A program made the position numbers and the translations under genes. Of a DNA stretch of 64,000 nucleotides, positions 52,479 to 63,300 are shown piece after piece; the stretch's first letter is position 1, and every line of letters begins with the position of its first letter. Source of the DNA: CBDCGV01 sp965216955 (lineage in GTDB: Bacteria; Bacteroidota; Bacteroidia; Chitinophagales; JADIYW01); the NCBI GenBank assembly GCA_965216955.1, contig CBDCGV010000002.1, positions 248,001 to 312,000 on the forward strand, given 5' to 3'. Below the pieces are notes generated by a model. It ran no database searches. It was given only the letters and a program-made list of their open reading frames with translations, and was not told where the DNA came from.

Positions 52479-55400
52479 TCATGGTTTATTAGGTTTTATA
52501 AAGCTGCTACTAATTTGTATGGTTTTTATGCCTTTCATCGTTTCTTTAGCAACATGAAAGAGATTCCCTTCATCGTCATATTTATACAAAGTGGCAAAAT
52601 TATTATGATCTAATGTGGCATTCAGTCTTAGCCGTTGCAAATCATATACATAGGTTTGCATGCCTGCATTCACTGGATGTAATCGAATATCATCTATATA
52701 CATGGTCTGCACGGGGTTAAGCATGGTTGTCAACTCCCCTCCTATCTCTGGGACTCTAAATCTCGCTTCCATGCGCTGCCAACCCTCTACCACCTCACCG
52801 GTAGAGGTGAAAAATTGAGGGGCCATAGCACCAATAGATATATATACTCCAATTTCATTGGTTTCATTCAAGGTTAATAATTTAGGAGGAGGTTTATGTT
52901 TAAATTGTTCTGTATGTATCCAAGCACTTAAAACATATTCCTTACCTCCGATTAATTGCAAATCGGGATGCTTGAATTTTACTCCGCTTGTACCGTTCTG
53001 CCCTTGTCCCTCTATTTTAAGGCTTATATCACCGGTATGCGATAAACTATTGTCAAAGGAAACCCTATTAATTTCGTTAATCTTTGTACTTACATCTTGT
53101 TTATTAATTTGATAAATATGCCCATTCCAATATTGCACACTGTTTAATGGCTCATTGCGCACTTCAGGGGGAAAGCCCGGTGCACTTGAATTCTCATCAA
53201 AAACAATCATCGTATTATCAGTACCACATGGATCAGGTCTTAATGTTACCGTTTCATCTCTTCCCGCTGTCTCCATCGGAATATTTACTTGTCTGCACTT
53301 AAATTCTAATCCCATGGCATTATAGTCTACCTTTATTTTGTCTTCTTCGTTTTTAATTACCTCAGGATCATTATAACATAGTGCATCATAAGGCATATCA
53401 ATAATTGCATATCTTCCAAAACCACTTAACACGTTATAGGGTGTTAAGTATCTTTTAGCTCCGTTAACATTTACATCTACAAAATCAAAATTACTAGTAG
53501 AATTATTGAATAAGTGATAACCCGGTAAAGGCGTAAATGTTGTTGCCAGACTAACAAAGCCAATTTCTCCAGTACATTCTATATTCCCACCAAAACCAAA
53601 TTGATCGACCGCAGCTCTAATAATAAATTTGTCTCCTTCATTAAATACAATGTTAGAAAAAGACAATTTGTGGTCATTCAAATCACTTACTTTAATCCAT
53701 AGATTATCTAAGAACCTATTATTTTTATGAATTACTACCGTTAAATAGGTACGATCATAAATAGGCGTACATGATAAAAAATCTTCATTAACTCTTACTT
53801 CTAAATTTTCAAATGTCCCAGAATTTTTTGCCGTGAAAAAAAGTACCTCTTGAATCGGAGCGTTGTTATCTGTAAAATCATAAAACACTTCTTCTTGCTG
53901 TACCAAACCGGATTGAGTAACCGGATCAGGCTTAGATCTATACTCCTCAAAATTTTCGAATGCAATCTCACTGTATTCAGCGTTGGCTGCCACTGCCGTT
54001 GCAATTTGGCCTTTATAGCCATATAATGCTGCAGAATATCTTTCTAAAATATCTTTATTTTCTGTTTCAAAATTATACGGGTTATATCGCGTAATTTCGC
54101 TATTGAACTTCCATTCAGGCACACATTCTTCGAGCGATGGATGATTCCACATAAATCCCTTTGTAATGGTTTTATCTTGATCATTTGGCAAGCCTATTAC
54201 ACCGTCGGTTTGCAATACCGTTTCCGCACCTTCTCCCTGATCGGGAACTTCCCCCTCTCTGGTTTCAAACTGTCGACGCTCTTTTAAATAGTCAAATGTT
54301 TGCTGAGGGCGATAAATCCCCGCCTGTCCTATAGCATACATATTTCTCTCTTGGGTCTCTACTAATTCATCTTCATTATCAAACTGCACATCACTGAAAT
54401 CGTTCATCCAAACCGATCGAAACTTAGTTGCCGAGATGGCCAATACATCTTCGTATTCCGGAATGGCAGCCGGTGGTGGGTTGAAGTCTATTATATCTGC
54501 CTTTTTTGTAAATATGCAATCATGCTCTGCATCATCTCTTTTTATTTCTAAATTCCATTCACCGCCATTGCATTTGAAAGGACGTAGTGTAATTTTGCTA
54601 TCAGGTGTGTTTTCATCTCTATAATTCGCCTCTTCTGTTGGATCTTCTCGATCCCAATTAAAAGTGAAGCCTTCTTCGTGATTTACTCCTATGGTAAGAT
54701 CTTCTCCTTTACACCAAAAATATCTGCCATCTCTGATATTTTCAGCAACCTCTATATATTCCAAAATACCAGCTGTTGTTTGAGGATCAATTTCAAAATC
54801 AAAATCATCTGGACCAATTTGCTCTATAGGAATATCTATAAAAACAGAGCGCCCACAACTTTCATCTATCACTTCAAGACGATAGTCTGCCTCATACATC
54901 TCTACAAAACTCTTATCTAAAGTATATACCTTGTTATTAATAATATCATAAGTGTAACCGTTAGGCAAGCTCCTTTCAGACCTACATGAAGCACCATTTG
55001 GGAGACCAAGGTAAGAATCATAAGAAATTGAAGTATTATATCCCTCTGGACAACAACTGGCTCCTCCATTAAAATAAGCGCAGAACCCTTCTACATAATA
55101 AAATAGTCTATTAGAATTATCAAGCCTAGGAACTCCAATCATAAGACTATTATCAGCTTCTAATCCTGTCCAGCACCTCGCTCCTTCCGATATAAAATCT
55201 GCAGGACAATTATCAATGTACTCAAACTTTACCTCTCCTGCACTTACACCATTCACTTCGTCGACATATTCTTTACAATCCTCATCCCAAGAGAAATTGA
55301 AGACTTTGTCTCTATATAATTTAAAAGTAAAAGGTCCCTTACCTCCTACCATACAATCAACATCTACACTAATTTGTCCATCGCTACCCTGAAAGCATGG

Positions 55401-58400
55401 CCTAACCGTAGTAATTGGGATATTATCTCTAAAACATTCGGGATGCGTTGATTCTGGGTAAAATAGCACATCAGGATCATTATTTTGAAGTGGTGGGTAA
55501 ATTTTTATCGTTTGAATATCTGTTAAACAATCATCATCAGGACAAATTTGAGGATAACGCAATCGAATATCATACTTAGTATATTTATAAAACTCATCAT
55601 CACAATTGGCAGGACATTCTATTGGTATATACTCAAACCTTAAGATAGCATCAGCAATTAATGCTCCATTATTATCTATTCTCTCCCAATCACCATTATT
55701 TATTCTCTGTTCTAAGAAAAACCCCTCTACATAATCTGTTCCTAACCAACTACTTGATAACTCAAAGGGTTCCGCATTTGCAAAATCAAAATATTGGTTT
55801 AATCTAGTGGAATAACCTTCGCAATACGCATCTGCAAGTTGCTCATTATAAGCTTTGAAAGGAATGATCCCAGGGGGTGGACAATAAAATCTAATGTCTT
55901 CTATCGTATTGGATTTAAGACAACTGGCGGGATCTCGTAACTCGATTGAGAAACTTTCGCATTCATTAAAACCTAAATTACCATCAATTGTATTTAAATC
56001 TATATTATGTAAACGCTTAATTATCCCTATGCCTGGACCACTTACTTGAGGAATGGTAACCTCTCCAACCCATATATCTTGCCCCAAACCTGATTGGCTT
56101 AAATAAATTTGATAAGTCTTAGAAGCATTAACAAAATCTTGAGCTCTATATACTATTGTAATATCGTCATTTTTCGTACAACCATTAAAGTTTTCATTAT
56201 AAAATTCTAGTGATATGGGAATAAGGTCTGAACCACAATGTATTTGTTCAGCAGGAACAGAATATAGTGCATTACCTCCCTCAATAAATGAGGCTCTCAC
56301 ATTATACTCAAAATTTAAATCTCCACAAGAAGTGATGTTTCCAAACGCAAAATCAATTGGGATGTCTATTCCTAAATTATCTTTCAATGGAATTGTTTTA
56401 TCTCTCCAACCAAGAGTTGGCTCTTCAATAGAAATTCTTATTTCACAATTCTCAAAAGCGCTGACATTTTGAGATTCCAACCTGATACTTGTAGAAAGAA
56501 TTATTATGCAATTATTCGCCTGGTTTATAAGGTTATGATTTATATCTCCAAATTCTAAAGCCACATTACAAGCTCTGTTAATAATGTTGTTACCGATTAC
56601 ACAACCCGACTCTTCTACATATACAACATAATTGGATTGATCACCTGCCTCTAGGCATTCATTACTATCAAATAAAAATTCCCATGTAGAACCGTTTTTT
56701 GAAATAGGATAAAGTAATGTATTTCCATCTAATTGTATGTATGGGCTTCCAGTACCTTTATAGTCAATAGTAAATGACTCTCCAGAGCAAATATCTATTG
56801 AATTTGCATCAAAACAAAAATCACTTCCCTCTCTCTCAAATAACCCACCAGTAATAGGAAGAATACAATTTTGATCTTCTATTCTTATAATATATTCGAG
56901 ATCAAATGGACCTTCATTTGGACATAAGTACACTTCGCTTAGATCAAAATCTATTGTATTGGCCTGCGTGGGTGAGGGTGACCCATCAATTTTGTAATAA
57001 ACAATTTGGGGACGATAACTGTCTCGAATAATCATTTTGAGTGGCTGAGACCCAGCATAGGAATAGGGGTATATGAACTGCTTATCATGCAAATCACATA
57101 GATAAATATTTTCATCATAAATTGCATCTCCAGAACAACTAAACTGATAAGCAGTACTATAATCTGAGATACAATAAAGATCATTTGAGGTTGAAATTTC
57201 AAAATAAAAGCGCTCTCCCTCACATCTATTTAACCCTGCAATATCTTGAATATTAAAGGACAGTTCAGTAACAGTATATGCAGGACCATTATTTTTATTC
57301 GATACCGTTCCTATCTGATTAAAAGTTATTGTTTGGGGATCTAAAAGAATTTCAACGTCGGGAAATTGAGGATTATCACCTTGTTTAATATATATATCTA
57401 ATCCATTTATTTCGTTAAGTGAATTTTCATGTTTCAATATGATTTTCCCCGTATTGCAACCATCAAAGCTTCCACCCCTATCTATATCAATACAATCCAT
57501 ATACACAATAATCCCATATTCTTGCCAATTGGTTAGGAGATTACTAACTTGTGGATTATTACTTCTTGGAATGAAAGAAATACTCTGATTTAGCCAACCA
57601 TACTCATCACACCCAACAGGTAGAAGATGTAGATAGTTATTAATATCAAAATCTGTTCTAAACCAATAAACAGAAGCACTTCCAGATACCTGATCAATAG
57701 AAGATGGAAGCACATTATTATCTAAAACAGTGGTAACCCAATCATTTTGTAATGGATCATAATGATATGCATAAATATCAAAAAAAACATCTGCACTCCC
57801 CACAGGAGTAGATTCTAAGTCTAATTTAATAGCCGCATTGGCATTGAAGCAGTCGCTATATTTATCAATTATTGACCCTGCCCCTCCACCACAAGAAGAA
57901 TGAGATTTTGCACTTATGTGATGAAAATCGTAATTATTTACAGAACATGTAGAATTATTAGCTTGTACTCTAACCGTGATAAGCCCATTTGATACTTCGT
58001 TATGTTGTTGCTGATTTAACTGGAACCATATTCTATATGTATTATCTACATCATCATAATTATAGCTAAATAAAGGTATTTCGACATTATCATTGAGCCA
58101 TAACGATAAATTAACATCATCAATACTTACATTTGCTTCTAAAACAACATCAAAATATACTTGTCCCCAACTACAATTCGAAATATTATGATCTACATAA
58201 TTAATACTGTTAATACAAGGAGTTATTGTGACATCATCATTGACACCAGGTTTACTCCCTCTGGACTTAGGTATTGGTTCCCTGCAAACAGGATTAGTAG
58301 AGTTTAAAAAAACATCTATTCCATCGCAGTTATTAATGAGTTGCCTCGTTTGCTCATCAACATCAAAGATATAAAAGATCTGTCCTGCATTTTGACCACT

Positions 58401-60368
58401 TAAAGGGTCAACCTCAGGTGGTCCTAATATTTTAAATGGTATTTCCTCTTCATTTTGATATAACTCTAAGGATAAATCGCTAATATCGTTATTTGTAACT
58501 TCATTCAGGGTTGCTGAGAATACTATTTTTTGCTCATCATATCCACATTGAAATAATTTGGTTTGAGTATCATTTAATCGTGGAATAATGCAATTAAATT
58601 TTATATCATTATTAAGACTTGCAAGTATACCATATCTCTCCAAATAACAGCTACCTGGATAAGAAAGTGTTATATCAATTCCCTCCAAACAGTAATCTAC
58701 ATCTTCGAAATGAACTGGCAAAAGGTTATAAGTTAGGACATTATTTTGATCAACAGAACCATTTTGTAAAGTGGTTATTACTACTCCTTTTTGTCTTATC
58801 TGCAATTCATATTCAGAAATATCAAAGTAATTATTATCAGGTAGTTGAAATTTCACCCATGCATTTTCACAATCGATAGATTCCATATCTATATAAGTAG
58901 CTTGACAATTAAGAAATGATAAATGTTCTATTTCCTCATCTTGCAAACACCTCCCTTTATAATCGAGCTTTAAGTCAAATCCTTCCTGACAATTATCGAT
59001 TTCATCAAACTTATCAGCATCAATGCTAAAAACAATATTATATTCATCTCCAAAATTTTCTGCGCTAAATGTTTCAATTGGTAGGTCAGCCTTACCGGAT
59101 TGTTGTATAAGCAATTTGAGTTGTAATTTGTCTTCATATCTTTCAAAGATATCAGCATTAATAGACCAAGAAGCTACAGCACTATTGCAATCATTTACTT
59201 GTGAAACTTGTTCATTAAAAACAAATTCTATACAACCCCCATCACGTTGAGTGTTTACATTTAAGTAATCACAGCCATAGCTTGTTGAAACCTCTATTTG
59301 AAGATCTCCACACAAAAAGTCAATCCATTCATTGGGGAAAGACTCCTCTAGATTATATACTAGATTAAGGTAATTTTGGTTGGTTTCAACAATTTTAGAA
59401 ATACGTTTGCGAACTCCAGTAACAGGATTTTTAAAGTCAAAATAAAGCGTAAAGACTTCTCCAGGATTATTGAATCCCACAAAAATATTTCCATCTACTT
59501 CACAACTATTAATTGTACTTCCTCCGATATCGTACCAAAGATTTAACCTTCTATACGCTGGCAGTTCATTTAAAACTAAATTATCAATAAAGGCAACCCC
59601 ATAACCTGTATTATCATAAGCATCATTGACTCTAAAGGTAATGTCAATTGTTTTGTCCAATAAACCTCCTAAATCAACAAAAGCCTGAGACCAATTGGAG
59701 TTAAATAGATTATTCGCAGTTATTTTATTGGTTACTTGAGGATATCCTAAATTGACTCTATCATCTGTATATATTTCCCCTGTTTGATGATCAGTTATTA
59801 TAACTTCAAAAGAAGCAGCTATGTCGTCATTGTTTTTAGTATTCTCTGTCGTTTCTAGAAGCAGCAAATAATCGAAATAAAGTGTACTATTTTCTTGATC
59901 AATAACTATCGTTTTTGTTATACTATTCCATCCTGCTGCAGCATTATAATTTCCTATTTGTAATGCTTTATTACTTGCAGGAAAACAACTTGCCCCTTCA
60001 GTAGTTTTTATTAGAGTATTACTAAAGTGGCAATCACAAATTTGAGCAGCATCCTTATCATCGGTTCCACGAATACCTAACTTCGCAGTCCAATGATCCC
60101 GAATTAGAGGCAACTCAAAATCACAATTCAAACAATTAGATATTTCTTGTTGCTGATTACAATCAGACAATGGACAATCAGAACAATCTTCAGGCCCCAC
60201 ATCTCCATCATGAAAACTTTGCAGAGAACAGGCATTATCAATAAATAAGTACTGATGCGAATCATAAATATCCTGAAAAAAAGACGTTGCATTGGTACAT
60301 GGCTGTCCTTGTGCATCAACAACCAATGATAAACATAAAAGGAACGCTATATATTTAAATTTCTTCAT
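52479..60368 (-). CDS. Giant secreted cysteine-rich repeat protein of the RHS locus
   Basis: The start at 60368 (MKKFKYIAFLLCLSLVVDAQ) gives a Sec signal and 2,629 residues, 2 nt after the upstream stop. A jelly-roll-like domain (about 60-270) is followed by roughly ten degenerate Ig-like units (about 270-1,500) with a (D/N)xCxxGxDxxL...C pattern, for example NCQEGFDLKLDYKGRC, YCLEGIDITLSYPGSC and NCDGIDVFLNSTNPVC. The C-terminal part has a CBM-like domain (EGWQRMEARFRVPEIGG, MYIDDIRLHP) and ends LYKYDDEGNLFHVAKET, a YD-repeat-like motif that links it to the RHS protein. No toxin tail or T9SS sorting domain is visible. Role in assembly or adhesion of the RHS complex is inference. Confidence 0.75.
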   Translation of the reverse strand: MKKFKYIAFLLCLSLVVDAQGQPCTNATSFFQDIYDSHQYLFIDNACSLQSFHDGDVGPEDCSDCPLSDCNQQQEISNCLNCDFELPLIRDHWTAKLGIRGTDDKDAAQICDCHFSNTLIKTTEGASCFPASNKALQIGNYNAAAGWNSITKTIVIDQENSTLYFDYLLLLETTENTKNNDDIAASFEVIITDHQTGEIYTDDRVNLGYPQVTNKITANNLFNSNWSQAFVDLGGLLDKTIDITFRVNDAYDNTGYGVAFIDNLVLNELPAYRRLNLWYDIGGSTINSCEVDGNIFVGFNNPGEVFTLYFDFKNPVTGVRKRISKIVETNQNYLNLVYNLEESFPNEWIDFLCGDLQIEVSTSYGCDYLNVNTQRDGGCIEFVFNEQVSQVNDCNSAVASWSINADIFERYEDKLQLKLLIQQSGKADLPIETFSAENFGDEYNIVFSIDADKFDEIDNCQEGFDLKLDYKGRCLQDEEIEHLSFLNCQATYIDMESIDCENAWVKFQLPDNNYFDISEYELQIRQKGVVITTLQNGSVDQNNVLTYNLLPVHFEDVDYCLEGIDITLSYPGSCYLERYGILASLNNDIKFNCIIPRLNDTQTKLFQCGYDEQKIVFSATLNEVTNNDISDLSLELYQNEEEIPFKILGPPEVDPLSGQNAGQIFYIFDVDEQTRQLINNCDGIDVFLNSTNPVCREPIPKSRGSKPGVNDDVTITPCINSINYVDHNISNCSWGQVYFDVVLEANVSIDDVNLSLWLNDNVEIPLFSYNYDDVDNTYRIWFQLNQQQHNEVSNGLITVRVQANNSTCSVNNYDFHHISAKSHSSCGGGAGSIIDKYSDCFNANAAIKLDLESTPVGSADVFFDIYAYHYDPLQNDWVTTVLDNNVLPSSIDQVSGSASVYWFRTDFDINNYLHLLPVGCDEYGWLNQSISFIPRSNNPQVSNLLTNWQEYGIIVYMDCIDIDRGGSFDGCNTGKIILKHENSLNEINGLDIYIKQGDNPQFPDVEILLDPQTITFNQIGTVSNKNNGPAYTVTELSFNIQDIAGLNRCEGERFYFEISTSNDLYCISDYSTAYQFSCSGDAIYDENIYLCDLHDKQFIYPYSYAGSQPLKMIIRDSYRPQIVYYKIDGSPSPTQANTIDFDLSEVYLCPNEGPFDLEYIIRIEDQNCILPITGGLFEREGSDFCFDANSIDICSGESFTIDYKGTGSPYIQLDGNTLLYPISKNGSTWEFLFDSNECLEAGDQSNYVVYVEESGCVIGNNIINRACNVALEFGDINHNLINQANNCIIILSTSIRLESQNVSAFENCEIRISIEEPTLGWRDKTIPLKDNLGIDIPIDFAFGNITSCGDLNFEYNVRASFIEGGNALYSVPAEQIHCGSDLIPISLEFYNENFNGCTKNDDITIVYRAQDFVNASKTYQIYLSQSGLGQDIWVGEVTIPQVSGPGIGIIKRLHNIDLNTIDGNLGFNECESFSIELRDPASCLKSNTIEDIRFYCPPPGIIPFKAYNEQLADAYCEGYSTRLNQYFDFANAEPFELSSSWLGTDYVEGFFLEQRINNGDWERIDNNGALIADAILRFEYIPIECPANCDDEFYKYTKYDIRLRYPQICPDDDCLTDIQTIKIYPPLQNNDPDVLFYPESTHPECFRDNIPITTVRPCFQGSDGQISVDVDCMVGGKGPFTFKLYRDKVFNFSWDEDCKEYVDEVNGVSAGEVKFEYIDNCPADFISEGARCWTGLEADNSLMIGVPRLDNSNRLFYYVEGFCAYFNGGASCCPEGYNTSISYDSYLGLPNGASCRSERSLPNGYTYDIINNKVYTLDKSFVEMYEADYRLEVIDESCGRSVFIDIPIEQIGPDDFDFEIDPQTTAGILEYIEVAENIRDGRYFWCKGEDLTIGVNHEEGFTFNWDREDPTEEANYRDENTPDSKITLRPFKCNGGEWNLEIKRDDAEHDCIFTKKADIIDFNPPPAAIPEYEDVLAISATKFRSVWMNDFSDVQFDNEDELVETQERNMYAIGQAGIYRPQQTFDYLKERRQFETREGEVPDQGEGAETVLQTDGVIGLPNDQDKTITKGFMWNHPSLEECVPEWKFNSEITRYNPYNFETENKDILERYSAALYGYKGQIATAVAANAEYSEIAFENFEEYRSKPDPVTQSGLVQQEEVFYDFTDNNAPIQEVLFFTAKNSGTFENLEVRVNEDFLSCTPIYDRTYLTVVIHKNNRFLDNLWIKVSDLNDHKLSFSNIVFNEGDKFIIRAAVDQFGFGGNIECTGEIGFVSLATTFTPLPGYHLFNNSTSNFDFVDVNVNGAKRYLTPYNVLSGFGRYAIIDMPYDALCYNDPEVIKNEEDKIKVDYNAMGLEFKCRQVNIPMETAGRDETVTLRPDPCGTDNTMIVFDENSSAPGFPPEVRNEPLNSVQYWNGHIYQINKQDVSTKINEINRVSFDNSLSHTGDISLKIEGQGQNGTSGVKFKHPDLQLIGGKEYVLSAWIHTEQFKHKPPPKLLTLNETNEIGVYISIGAMAPQFFTSTGEVVEGWQRMEARFRVPEIGGELTTMLNPVQTMYIDDIRLHPVNAGMQTYVYDLQRLRLNATLDHNNFATLYKYDDEGNLFHVAKETMKGIKTIQISSSFIKPNKP

Positions 60369-60370
60369 AA

Positions 60371-63300
60371 TTATTGAGGTTGTGGGCAATAAAATTTAAC
60401 ATGATCTAATGGATCTTTTAAAGCAGTTACAGTACCTGCATTTACACTCAATTGATTTCGTCGACCACTCCTAACAACATACACTTCGACATCATCCTGA
60501 GTTATATCTTCTTTTCCATCAAAGCCAATTTTTACATTATCCAAATCCATCTGCATTAAGTAGGCTTTTTTATAAGATCCATCATCTAATGTGAGGACCA
60601 ATTCATCGCCAGGATACAAATTTCTGAGCCACTGTTTGGCATTATGACCATCCAGCTTATGCAAGTTTGTATTTTGCACGCTAGCTATGTTGGCTTTAAA
60701 TTTTAGATCCAAATTTTTATACGCTGGGCCCATTCCTTCATATTTCCAATAAGCAGGGATGTTTAAACTATATACCGGGTCATCAAAATTATTTTGTACC
60801 TCTGTCAATAATGGTGCTCCTGTAACAGGGTCATATAACAAATTTTTGGTGGTAATGATAGAGTTTTCATCTTTTGCCACAATATTGTCAATAATTCCTG
60901 TTCTCCAAATAACTTTATTGGTTGTTACCGTATGAATAGTCTTTTCTTCATGTCCAATCGTTGGCAGCCAATTCAACAGTACTAATGGAAAGACGGCAAG
61001 CATTACTATATCTGTATTAAAGTTTTGCCCATTACTCTTAGATGAAACATAAGATGCTCTGGCATCCATATAAAAATCATAATCTAAGCCTAACAACATT
61101 TCCTTTTGACTTCCATCCGGTAACAATGCTGTTACATTGCTATTTAGCCTTTTTGAATTTTGTTTATCCAACTTATAGTTGTATTGAATAGAACTGTAAG
61201 CCGGATATACCATATTCCCCTCAATATCCTGGGCATGGTAGGCCATAGATTTCACTTTGCCGTGCATATCATTCAACTCAATAAAAAAGCCTTGCGATGC
61301 CCCTAAATAATCGTCGTGTTTTTCTCCAACTAAGAAAATATGCTTCTTATCATGTGTTTCTGTTATCGAAACAGCCGTTTTATCATTATACACCGGAAAA
61401 TCTTTACAGGTATAAAACTCATGGACGTTGGTTCCTGTAGTTGGAATAGCATAATCATATGGCTCATCCACACCATTTACTTTTCTCGTTTTAGGAATGG
61501 TATACCCAGGCTCCTTGTTTTCAGCGAGATGTGTTGCCAAACTTTTGACGGTAACTTTACTATAGCCTACTGATGGTCCCGGATAATAACTTCGATTGTA
61601 AGGGGTTTCCATAAACAATCGTAAATTCGTTTTTACACTGATTTGCTCATTATATTTAATTCCTTCTATCAATGGATTTTGTTCTCCTCCGGCATTGGGC
61701 TCAAAAGTTGCTACTCCTGAACTTATCAAATTACCGCTTTCTTCATCAACCGTTGTATAATTGTACACTTGCCCATATTCCGCTCCATTGACCGATTCCT
61801 TTAATTTTACCTGTTTTACTCTTAACCCTCCACCTTCTTTAAAGCCAGCAATATTATTTAGTCTAACAAAAGAGTATTCACTATGAAATGCAGAGGCGGC
61901 CTCTTTTCTATGTGCCGTAGCATAATAGTTATGTCTGAATTTGAACATTTGTAGTATCGTCCCAAACATTTGTTTCATATTGTCCCTTGCTTCTGCTTTC
62001 TCTAGATCTCCATCTAAATCTACAGCAGTAGATCCAGCCACTCTTTCCATTTCACTTAACAGCGCTTGTCGGTTGGCTTGTAAAAAGTCTAATGCTGCGT
62101 GAGAAATAGGATGAAATAAATCAGATCCTTTTTGCTTAAAAGGCTTTACATATATTTTCGCTCTTGTTCCGTTGTCGATTAGCTCAACACCATTTTTTCC
62201 CTTAGACTTATTAATCTTTAAATATCCTGCTACATATTCGGCATATTGTCCAGCATCCGGGCCAATTAAATTGACTAATGCTTTAAAATATAATTGATCG
62301 GTTCCTTCCAATAATTGACCTACGTTATCATTGGTATAAGTATAATTATCTAAATCAGCAATTACATAGCTATCTTGACCATTGTTAAAATAAAATCGAC
62401 CATCTGCTCCTCCTTGATTCTTACTTATGTGGAACATCTGCATTGCCTTTTTATCCTGTACATAAGCATAATCATCTGCTTCATAATCCACTTCAATAAT
62501 AGCTCCCGAGGGCGTTGTTATTTCCTTTAAACTCCAAGCTGCGACATCAATATCATTTTGTGATTGTACTTTGTTTTTAATCTCATTTTCGGTATTCGGC
62601 TGAGGTACATATGGTTTTGAAGGGGCACACTCCACAATACTACTATTATAATACCCCCAACAATCTGTCCGATCTGTTTCATCTAAAGTGGATGATCTAT
62701 ACGGAGGGTTTTCCTCAACGTTATTCTGATGATAATCAAATTTATATTGATTTAAACTTCCTCTCGTACTATTTCGATAGGTGAAATACACTCTAGACAA
62801 TGTTAATTTCCCTCCTCCTGAAAAATTATTATCTACTCCCTGACATAATTCGGGTTCATTCACAGAAGGATCGTTTGCATACTTGAAATGGACCGTCTTA
62901 ATTGGCCTAGGGTTTTGAGGATCTAATTTAATTTCCTCCTTAGTGAATAAATCAATTTTGTCAATCTGATAAGAAACTCCTCCTCCCCCTACTAAACTTC
63001 CTTTAGCATCTTCCCGAGCAGATAAGCTAAATTTAGCGATATGTGTTTTTGTTTCAGCAGAAGCGAGATACCAATTTTCTCGCTCTCCGTGCATAAAGAA
63101 GCCTTTATCATCGTCTCCATCTGATATATGTCCCGGAATATAGTTTGCGCCTTTATAGGGTGTACGCCAAGCATAATCGTCTGCTTTAACGTAGTTGAAT
63201 TTCACCCAGTAGCCTAAATCTTTTTCTGAAGGACCATTGTTGTCTATGTCTACATAATCTGCTCCTAAAACAGCACTTAATAAATAGGAGTGTACATATG

